Shown: piece after piece, positions 58,005 through 64,000 of the stretch
Layout: every line of letters begins with the position of its first letter
Position numbering within the stretch: the stretch's first letter is position 1
Assembly: GCF_002262875.1 (NCBI RefSeq)
Contig: NZ_NKYE01000006.1
Coordinates: 298,537-362,536 of the forward strand
DNA: 64,000 nucleotides
Reading direction: 5' to 3'
Origin: Amycolatopsis antarctica
GTDB taxonomy: Bacteria > Actinomycetota > Actinomycetes > Mycobacteriales > Pseudonocardiaceae
Notes under the pieces: generated by a model
Databases searched by the model: none
The model's input: only the letters and a program-made list of their open reading frames with translations
Told to the model about the DNA's origin: nothing
Program-made: the position numbers and the translations under genes

Positions 58005-58652
58005 ATGGCGCCCGAGGCCACCCGTCGCGCTTACACCTCGCGCCTGCGCTCCGAGCAGGCCGCCGACACCCGCCGCCGGGTGCTCGACGCCGCCGCGCAC
58101 CGCTTCGCCGCGGACGGCTACGTCGCCACCACCCTGGCCGGGATCGCCGGGCGGGCCGGGGTGTCGGTGGAGACCGTGAAATCGTGCGGTGCCAAGCGAG
58201 ACCTGCTGCTGTCCTCGTTCGAGCAGACCTTCGCGGGAGAGGAGGGCACCACCCCGCTGAGCTCCCGGCCCGGTCTGGCGGAACTGCTCACGCTGGAACG
58301 GGACGCGGACGCCATCGCGGCCAGTGTCGCCTTCGTCGCCGAGGCCAATGCCCGGGCGAGCACGTTGTGGCGGACGCTCACCAGTGCGGCCGACACCGAC
58401 CCGGTGATCCGCGCGAGCCTGACCGAACTCCTCGGCAGGCGCCGGGCCGACATCACCGCCGCCACAGCCGTACTGCAGAATCGTGGCCTCGTTCCCCGCG
58501 GTCCGGACGCCCGCGCCCGCACCGCGGACGTGCTGTCCTTTCTCTCATCTCCCGAGGGATACGAACAACTCGTACTCACGGCGGGATGGCCACACCGCGA
58601 CTACGTCGATTGGCTTACCCGCACGATCACCGCGGCACTTCTCCACGGCTGA
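58005..58652 (+). CDS. TetR-family regulator
   Basis: 215 residues. Helix-turn-helix at about 20-65: TRRRVLDAAAHRFAADGYVA, then TLAGIAGRAGVSVETVKSCG. In the last helix the usual YxHF is KSCGAKRDLL. The C-terminal ligand domain has ELLGRRRADITAATAVLQNR. ATG 58005. Divergent from the glycosyltransferase, its likely target. Confidence 0.92.
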   Translation: MAPEATRRAYTSRLRSEQAADTRRRVLDAAAHRFAADGYVATTLAGIAGRAGVSVETVKSCGAKRDLLLSSFEQTFAGEEGTTPLSSRPGLAELLTLERDADAIAASVAFVAEANARASTLWRTLTSAADTDPVIRASLTELLGRRRADITAATAVLQNRGLVPRGPDARARTADVLSFLSSPEGYEQLVLTAGWPHRDYVDWLTRTITAALLHG

Positions 58653-58828
58653 ATTCACCCCATTAGCGTGACGTTCTTTCCCACATCCCGTCCGGATTAG
58701 CCGGTTTCCGACCTCTCGCGTAACGACACCGGTCCGCCACCAAGAAACGGTACGGGCAAAAGTCACGATCCGGGTGTTAGGGTAATCGGAATAGCCCGGA
58801 TCAGGCACGAACAGAAGGATCCAAACAA

Positions 58829-59170
58829 ATGGCCCAGAAAGTTGTTGTCGAGATCGAGGACGATCTCGACGGTTCCCAAGCAGCCGAGACGGTGGCGTTC
58901 GCACTTGACGGCGCGGCCTACGAGATCGACCTTTCCGAGGACAACGCCGCCGAACTGCGGGACGCCCTCGCCCAGTTCATCGACAACGGACGGCGGCTCG
59001 GCGGCAGGCGGCGCACCAGTGCGGCGAAGGTCGTCGCGGCGGCGAAACCGACCGTGTCCGACCGGGAGCGCAACCAGGCCATCCGGGCGTGGGCCCGGGA
59101 CGAGGGATACGAGGTGTCCGAACGCGGACGTATCCCCTCGGACGTGGTGAGCGCCTACGACGGCCGCTGA
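58829..59170 (+). CDS. lsr2: Nucleoid-associated protein Lsr2
   Basis: 113 residues. N-terminal dimerisation strands QKVVVEIEDDLDGSQAAETV, then FALDGAAYEIDLSEDNAAEL. The C-terminal DNA-binding domain has RNQAIRAWARDEGYEVSERG and the minor-groove RGRIP loop. H-NS-like silencer of AT-rich DNA. ATG 58829, 176-bp AT-rich upstream region. Confidence 0.97.
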   Translation: MAQKVVVEIEDDLDGSQAAETVAFALDGAAYEIDLSEDNAAELRDALAQFIDNGRRLGGRRRTSAAKVVAAAKPTVSDRERNQAIRAWARDEGYEVSERGRIPSDVVSAYDGR

Positions 59171-59390
59171 CGGATTCGATCCGGTACAACGGTGACGGGT
59201 GAAGTGGCGTGCGTCCACTTCACCCGTTTTCCGTGGTACGCCGTTTCACCTCAGCCGTTCTCGTCGCGCGGAACGCCGGAACAACACCACCCGCACAAGG
59301 ACCGAAATGGTTCATGGGTGCGGGCGCCGTACCGGCCGGTCGACGGAACCGGGCTACGGGGAGGCCGACGGCCAGGCCGGGCCGCCTCGG

Positions 59391-59906
59391 TCAGTCCTGC
59401 CGTATCTCCACGGAATTCAGCACCACCGGCGTCAGCGGCCGATCCCCTCGGCCGGTGGCCGTCCGCGCGATTGATTCCACGACCACCCGGGAATCCGCGT
59501 CCTCGACCGCACCGAAAATGGGGTAGGTGAAGTCCAGGTGCCGGGCGCGGCCGATGGTGATGAAGAACTGCGAACCGTTGGTGCCCGGCCCGGCGTGGGC
59601 CATCGCCAGGCGAAACGGCTCGTCGAATCGCAGATCCGGGTGGAACTCGTCACCGAATCGGTAACCCGGATGACCGCGACCGGTGCCCGTCGGATCGCCG
59701 CCCTGGATCCACGCACCGTCGATGACGCGGTGAAACGTCGATCCGTCGTAGAACGGGCCGGACAGCGTGCCGGAGGCGTTCGGCTGGGTGTACGCCTTCG
59801 TTCCCCCGGCGAGGCCGATGAAGTTGGCGACCGTCTTCGGCACCAGGTCGTCGAACAACCTGAGCCGGATGTCCCCGTGGCTCGTGTGCAGTGCGACGAA
59901 TTTCAG
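59391..59906 (-). CDS. Cyclophilin-type peptidyl-prolyl isomerase, apparent CTG start
   Basis: 171 residues if started at CTG 59906, which has GGAGGT 9 nt upstream and restores the usual N-terminal strand (KFVALHTSHGDIRLRLFDDL). TTG 59858 would remove it. Active-site motifs: FHRVIDGAWIQGGDPTGTGR, LAMAHAGPGTNGSQFFITIG, PIFGAVED. No signal peptide, so cytoplasmic. Confidence 0.88.
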   Translation of the reverse strand: MKFVALHTSHGDIRLRLFDDLVPKTVANFIGLAGGTKAYTQPNASGTLSGPFYDGSTFHRVIDGAWIQGGDPTGTGRGHPGYRFGDEFHPDLRFDEPFRLAMAHAGPGTNGSQFFITIGRARHLDFTYPIFGAVEDADSRVVVESIARTATGRGDRPLTPVVLNSVEIRQD

Positions 59907-60046
59907 GGCGCCACCACCTCCAGGTCCGGAGAACGGAACACACCGCTCGTTTCCGCCCGGACCCGATTATCCGCCGGAACGCCCTCGCACGCACATCATG
60001 GCCGTCGGCGGGCCGGCCCCGGGAGCGAACCTCGGTGACGAAACGG

Positions 60047-61546
60047 TCAGGGCAGGACGTAGGTCGCCACCGAGCCCGCCGGGATGGTGACCTCGACGTG
60101 CCGGTCGCCGACGGCCAGATCGAAGGTTCGCTCGGCGCCGGTGTTGACGACGATCGTCGCGAGATCCCCCTCGGGATTGCGAAACGCGGTGGACCGCAAC
60201 GACTCGGCTCCCGGCCCGGCCGCTCGCGAACCGATTCGCACGGCCCTTGGCCGGACGAAGTCGCTGGCGTGCCCGAGCGCGTAGAAGCTGGCGGTGCGTT
60301 CGACGGTGCCCTTCTCATTGTCCACGGTCACCAGGCCGGTGCAGGTGGAGCACCGGCCGAGCGAGGGACCGTGCTCCGGGTCCAGGGCCAGGTTCCACAG
60401 GTGCACCGAGGCCGCGCCCTGGCGGGTGGCCTCGACCACCAGGTTGCCTGCCTGCCACAGCAGCCCGTCGGCGAACGAGCGCGCCTGTTCGGGTGCGGCG
60501 GTTCCGGTGCACTCGGTGAGGTGCACCGGCATCTCCGGGTGGGCGCGGGCGAACTCGCCCTGTTGCGCCACAGTGCCCCGATAGCAGTGGAAGGCGATGC
60601 CGTCGAGGTAGGCGCGCGCCTTCGGGTCGGCGAGTAGGTGCTCGGGGTACTCGGGGTGGTCCCAGTTGTGGTCGAAGCCGAGGATCTGCACATCGCCGAA
60701 CCCGGATTCCTCCAGCGCGGGGCCGAGGTCGTTGGCGACGAACGCCGCCTGCGCCGAGGCGGTCATCCACATGGTCGGCACGCCCGGGTCGGGGTTCTCC
60801 GGCTCGTTCTGCGGGCTGACGGCGTTGACCGGGACTCCGGCGGCGGCGTACTCCTCGAGGAAGCGCACGAAGTACCGGGCGTAGGTGTGGAAGGCCGCGG
60901 GTTTCAACGCGCCGCTGCGCAGGCTGTCGTTGTCCTTCATCCACCCCGGCGCCGTCCACGGCGAGGCCATGATGCCCAGGTCCTGGTTGAGCTCGCGCGC
61001 CTGCCGCAGCAGGGGCAGTACGTCGACCCGGTCGTTGCCGAGATCGAAGGACTTGAGTTGCCAGTCGGTCTGCCCCGGCGGCATGTCGTCGTAGCTGCGG
61101 AACTTCGGGGAGAAGTCGGAGGCGCCCATCGGCTGGCGCAGGCTGGTCAGCCCGATGCCCCCGTCCGGGTCGAACAGCGCGGCCATGATCTCGTCCCGCT
61201 GCGGCGAGGCCGCGATCAGCGAGGCGGAGGATTCGGTGAGCGCGGCACCGAAACCGCGCATCGTCTGATGCTTCTCCTCCGGCAGCAGGGTGACGGTGGT
61301 GCCGCCGGTGCCGGGAGCGCCGTCCTGGATCGGCACGGTGGACTGTTCGGCGAGGCGCAGCTTTCCGTCGCCGGTGGTCACCCAGGACCGGACCGACTCG
61401 GCCGCCGCGGCGCTGCCCACCCCCATCGAGCAGGTCAGCACGGCCGCGCAGACGGCGGCCAGGCGGGCCGTGGAACGACGTCGGTGCCGCCACCGGAGTG
61501 CGTTGCGGCGTGAGCTGGGACGGCCGGTCGGCCGGTGCGATTCCAC
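60047..61546 (-). CDS. Secreted GH30 glycosidase (glucosylceramidase-like)
   Basis: 499 residues from GTG 61546. Sec signal after a long basic head (RLAAVCAAVLTCSMGVGSAA). Barrel with acid/base Glu in NAVSPQNEPENPDPG and nucleophile Glu in PVHLTECTGTA; N-terminal MRGFGAALTESSASLIA and GIGLTSLRQPMGASDFSP are GH30 landmarks. The C-terminal beta domain ends TIPAGSVATYVLP. Acts outside the cell on beta-glucosides or related glycans. Confidence 0.92.
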   Translation of the reverse strand: MESHRPTGRPSSRRNALRWRHRRRSTARLAAVCAAVLTCSMGVGSAAAAESVRSWVTTGDGKLRLAEQSTVPIQDGAPGTGGTTVTLLPEEKHQTMRGFGAALTESSASLIAASPQRDEIMAALFDPDGGIGLTSLRQPMGASDFSPKFRSYDDMPPGQTDWQLKSFDLGNDRVDVLPLLRQARELNQDLGIMASPWTAPGWMKDNDSLRSGALKPAAFHTYARYFVRFLEEYAAAGVPVNAVSPQNEPENPDPGVPTMWMTASAQAAFVANDLGPALEESGFGDVQILGFDHNWDHPEYPEHLLADPKARAYLDGIAFHCYRGTVAQQGEFARAHPEMPVHLTECTGTAAPEQARSFADGLLWQAGNLVVEATRQGAASVHLWNLALDPEHGPSLGRCSTCTGLVTVDNEKGTVERTASFYALGHASDFVRPRAVRIGSRAAGPGAESLRSTAFRNPEGDLATIVVNTGAERTFDLAVGDRHVEVTIPAGSVATYVLP

Positions 61547-61716
61547 GTGCGGACCCCGAGGACTGGACGGCAGGATCCGACAAACCCTACCGGCAGTGTG
61601 TGGAGAATTGGTAGGGATGTCGTCCTCCGGCCATACCGCCCCGGACGGCCGTCCGGGTGGGCCCTGTCCGGCAATCGGCCCGTTCGCGGTATTCGACCGA
61701 GAACTGCCCGCCGGGC

Positions 61717-62133
61717 CTACGCGGTCAGCCGCGGTGTCACCGGCAGGCCGGCGGCGCTCCACGCGGCGAAACCGCCCAGTACGTCCCCGACCGCGGTGAG
61801 CCCGAGCAGGTCGGCCACCTGACGCGCGGCCAGGCTCGAGGTGTACCCCTCGTTGCACAGCAGGATGATCTCGCGATCGGACTGCCCGGGACCGAGTTCC
61901 TTGAGTCTGGCCTGCCCGGTCACGTCGAGCCGCCATTCCAGCACGTGCCGCGAGACGGCGACCGCACCGGGGATCTCCCCGAACCGCAGCCGGTACTCGA
62001 GCGGCCGGAGATCCACCAGCAGCGCACCCGTTCCCACCGCGTCCGCGGCCTCCTCAGGGCGGTACCGGCGCAGTCCCTCCCGCGCCTCGGCGAGTCTGCG
62101 CGAGATGAGGTCGGTGTGCTCGGTGCCGGTCAT
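61717..62133 (-). CDS. Rhodanese-like sulfurtransferase
   Basis: 138 residues. Active Cys in ILLCNEGYTSSLAA; GGFAAWSAAGLPV is the usual end. ATG 62133 overlaps the dioxygenase stop (ATGA), so it is made together with it and may handle sulfane sulfur from cysteine breakdown. Confidence 0.92.
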   Translation of the reverse strand: MTGTEHTDLISRRLAEAREGLRRYRPEEAADAVGTGALLVDLRPLEYRLRFGEIPGAVAVSRHVLEWRLDVTGQARLKELGPGQSDREIILLCNEGYTSSLAARQVADLLGLTAVGDVLGGFAAWSAAGLPVTPRLTA

Positions 62134-62711
62134 CGGCTCGTCGCCCTTGCCGACGCGGCGAGGAGCTCCAGTTCCCCGGTGTCCGGCTCCGGCGAGTCGC
62201 ACGGGATCTCCCGCAGATGGTGCGGGCCGCCGGGAAGCCAGCAGTAGAAGTTCATGGCGCGCAACGGCCGCGAGTAGGCGTGCACGGTGACCGCGGCCTC
62301 GGTGTCGATGTTGACCAGATTGTGCAGATAGCGCGGGCCGAAGGCCACCGCATCCCCGGCCCGGTGCCTGCGGGTGCGCAACCGCGAACCGTCCAGGTCG
62401 GCGTGGTCCTCCAGCAGCGAACCGCGGGCGACGGCGAAGGCACCGACGCTGCCACCGTGATCGTGCAGCAGGGTGTCCTGGCCGAGCTCCCAGCAGATCA
62501 GCCACACCTCGAACAGGTCCTCGTGGTGCAGGCGGACGAAATACCGTTCGGTGAGGTCGAACCGGACGTGCCCGGTCCAGAGTCCGGGCCGGGAGACCAC
62601 GGAGGACGCGATGCGCCGCAGGGCCTCCGGTCGCAGCCGCGTGCCGTCGACATCGTCCGGCCGCGGGCGGATTCCGGGCGCCATGGCGCCCAGTTCAGGG
62701 GTGATCGTCAC
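62130..62711 (-). CDS. Cysteine dioxygenase
   Basis: 193 residues. Cupin iron ligands: LLHDHGGSVGAFAVARG (two His) and YLHNLVNIDT (third His). Oxidises cysteine to cysteine sulfinate. GTG 62711 has GGAGGAG 8 nt upstream. Forms an operon with the rhodanese gene. Confidence 0.9.
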   Translation of the reverse strand: MTITPELGAMAPGIRPRPDDVDGTRLRPEALRRIASSVVSRPGLWTGHVRFDLTERYFVRLHHEDLFEVWLICWELGQDTLLHDHGGSVGAFAVARGSLLEDHADLDGSRLRTRRHRAGDAVAFGPRYLHNLVNIDTEAAVTVHAYSRPLRAMNFYCWLPGGPHHLREIPCDSPEPDTGELELLAASARATSR

Positions 62712-62967
62712 GAGACAAGCTCCTCCGCTTGAGCCCGCGATGTGACCGGACACGGGTACACCCCCGCCCGGCCCCACGAACGGGCCATCTCGGTTCGGGA
62801 GTCCACGCCGCCACACCGGCCATGCCGGCCGCCGGTGCACTGCGCGAAAACCCGAAGAACCAATGTGAATTTGTCAGTTGGGCCGGCCGAGCCGGCGGAC
62901 GTCGCCACAGCGCGTCGCCCGGAATGCTATCGGACACCGACGAGTGAAGGAATCGGCCGGACGGCGG

Positions 62968-63354
62968 TCAGCCCGCGGGCAGATTGTCCAGTTCGAGCGA
63001 ATCTCCGAGATCGGCGAAGATGAACACCCGCACCGCGTGCCCGGTGGTCGGGTGCACCTGGGCCAGGTAGGCGTGCACCCGGGCCTCCACCACGTCCTCC
63101 ACCGCGCCGATGAAGTCCGCCCGGGTCGCCTCGTGCAGTGCCTCGTGGTGCCGCAGGACCGCCTCCCGGTATCCACGGTCGCTGAGCACGCTGTCGGCGG
63201 CCGTGAGGCTGTCGATCGAGAGGACGACCAGGCTCACCGGTTCGTCCTGGCTCACCGAGACCTTGACGCTGCTCGGTCCGCGGCCGTAGAACGACCGTTC
63301 GAGCTGGATGATCCTGTCCGCGACAGCGTTGCGCTGCGCCCGCGTGATCTGCAC
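62968..63354 (-). CDS. DUF2294-family protein
   Basis: 128 residues, no membrane segment. Two halves: GRGPSSVKVSVSQDEPVSLV and HAYLAQVHPTTGHAVRVFIF, a pattern of DUF2294 proteins. Function unknown. GTG 63354 with AAAGGA upstream. Confidence 0.75.
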   Translation of the reverse strand: MQITRAQRNAVADRIIQLERSFYGRGPSSVKVSVSQDEPVSLVVLSIDSLTAADSVLSDRGYREAVLRHHEALHEATRADFIGAVEDVVEARVHAYLAQVHPTTGHAVRVFIFADLGDSLELDNLPAG

Positions 63355-63390
63355 GCCGACCGGTCCTTTCGACGAGACATCGCCCAGGGG

Positions 63391-64000
63391 TCAGCCTACG
63401 TCACCCCGCGCGCGCGGCCCGCCGAAACGGCGCGGCACGGTCGTGCGGAGCCATCCACCGTTGTTACGCGAGCGTCCCCGGCCGGCGAACAGGAGCAGCG
63501 CACCGACGAGAATCAGGAGTCCGCCGGCACCGAGGAGGGGTGCGAGGCCCGGACTGACGCCGGTGGAGGCCAGGTCACGCGGACCGGTGGGGAATCCCGA
63601 CGGGCCCTCCCTGCCAGAGCCGCCGGTGCCCGCGAAACCGTTGCCGCCACGGGAATCCGTCGTACCGAGCACACCTGTGCTGGACTCGCCGGTGGTCGTC
63701 GCGCTGGTCTCACCGGTGGTGTCGTCCGTCGTGGTCGTGTCCTCGGTCGTGGTCGTGTCGTCCGACGTGGTCGTGTCCTCGGTCGTGGTCGTGTCGTCCG
63801 TCGTGGTCGTGTCGTCCGTCGTGGTCGTGTCCTCCGTCGTGGTCGTGTCGTCCGACGTGGTCGTGTCCTCGGTCGTGGTCGTGTCGTCCGACGTGGTCGT
63901 GTCCTCCGTCGTGGTCGTGTCGTCCGACGTGGTCCAGACGACAGGCCGGGTAGGGTCGCCGGTTGGGAGGCCTCCTAGGTCCCCGGCGGCGGCGAATAGT
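63391..64000 (-). CDS. LAXTG-anchored Thr/Asp-repeat surface protein (5' end off the window)
   Basis: C-terminal part of at least 200 residues; the frame is open to the right edge. From the edge inward: GDLGGLPTGDPTRPVVW, then a stalk of six-residue repeats such as TTTSDD and TTTTED, then a Gly/Ser linker. The sorting signal is LASTG, a hydrophobic segment (LAPLLGAGGLLILVGALLLF) and a basic tail (GRGRSRNN). LAXTG is the class E sortase motif of high-GC actinobacteria. The binding domain, if any, lies outside. Confidence 0.8.
   Translation of the reverse strand, partial: LFAAAGDLGGLPTGDPTRPVVWTTSDDTTTTEDTTTSDDTTTTEDTTTSDDTTTTEDTTTTDDTTTTDDTTTTEDTTTSDDTTTTEDTTTTDDTTGETSATTTGESSTGVLGTTDSRGGNGFAGTGGSGREGPSGFPTGPRDLASTGVSPGLAPLLGAGGLLILVGALLLFAGRGRSRNNGGWLRTTVPRRFGGPRARGDVG
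63718..63935 (-). repeat. 18-bp tandem repeat array, about 12 units
   Basis: Units of the form GTCGTGGTCGTGTC plus four variable bases, read on the reverse strand as six-codon units. Third-position changes separate units, so the array is not brand new. Confidence 0.85.

Noticed and set aside
63718..63935. CRISPR-like array
   Set aside because: 18-bp units are contiguous with no spacers and keep a coding frame.
62878..63978. Frame encoding RGRV-type repeats on the + strand
   Set aside because: The antisense of the Thr/Asp stalk; the minus frame has a linker, sorting signal and membrane segment.

Overview
The window is high-GC actinobacterial DNA. Gene content (Lsr2, a SigC-type ECF factor, twin-arginine and lipoprotein export signals, an LAXTG wall anchor, a giant single-chain acyl-CoA carboxylase, GTG starts, many 1-20 bp gene overlaps) points to a Pseudonocardiaceae-like genome such as Amycolatopsis or a relative. 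The genus is an inference. No rRNA, tRNA, CRISPR array, prophage or transposase was recognised.

Layout. 0-9.2 kb: lipoprotein of a peptide-type ABC importer, IclR regulator, a secreted sugar-enzyme-like protein with a duplicated C-terminal module, a phosphopantetheinyl transferase, a C4 zinc-finger protein, and an OafA-type acyltransferase with SGNH domain. 9.4-10 kb: a GNAT gene broken by one base. 10.1-22.2 kb: a RiPP gene cluster. Six genes read leftward with overlapping or near-touching ends (leader-binding ThiF-like protein, YcaO cyclodehydratase, SagB-type dehydrogenase, LanB glutamylation enzyme, SpaB_C protein, luciferase-like flavin oxidoreductase). They are followed by a short 49-residue precursor gene at 11441-11590 with its own promoter and terminator, then an FAD monooxygenase. 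This is the main discovery of the window: an azole-forming and Ser/Thr-dehydrating peptide system that fits either a goadsporin-like linear peptide or an unusual thiopeptide.

22.4-31 kb: pseudouridine synthase, aminoglycoside-phosphotransferase-like protein, XRE regulator, divergent ArsR/MFS pair, P450, and a divergent SigC/zinc-finger anti-sigma pair. 31.1-43.7 kb: an 1836-residue biotin-dependent carboxylase, then a leftward operon (glutamine-synthetase-like ligase, class I amidohydrolase, aldehyde dehydrogenase, SDR, GntR regulator) facing an ethanolamine-type permease. Together these can take up an amino-alcohol, gamma-glutamylate it, oxidise it and hydrolyse it. 43.7-47.5 kb: ABM monooxygenase, metal-dependent amidohydrolase, and an XRE / HEVGH-protease / seven-helix membrane protein cassette. 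48.2-50 kb: SDR and pirin.

50-55.6 kb is a decayed patch. Two inverted, frameshifted copies of an HTTM-like membrane gene plus an alpha/beta-hydrolase gene flank an intact FAD oxidoreductase. 55.8-64 kb: Tat-exported lyase-like protein, macrolide-type glycosyltransferase with divergent TetR, Lsr2, cyclophilin with an apparent CTG start, secreted GH30 glucosylceramidase-like enzyme, cysteine dioxygenase/rhodanese pair, DUF2294 protein, and the C-terminal part of an LAXTG-anchored, Thr/Asp-repeat surface protein running off the right edge.

Two non-coding signals recur across the window: a 49-nt hairpin with an identical 11-nt loop and covarying stems (24564-24612 and 47843-47891), each upstream of an XRE regulator; and an 11-bp palindrome, TCCA-YWR-TGGA, present eight times.
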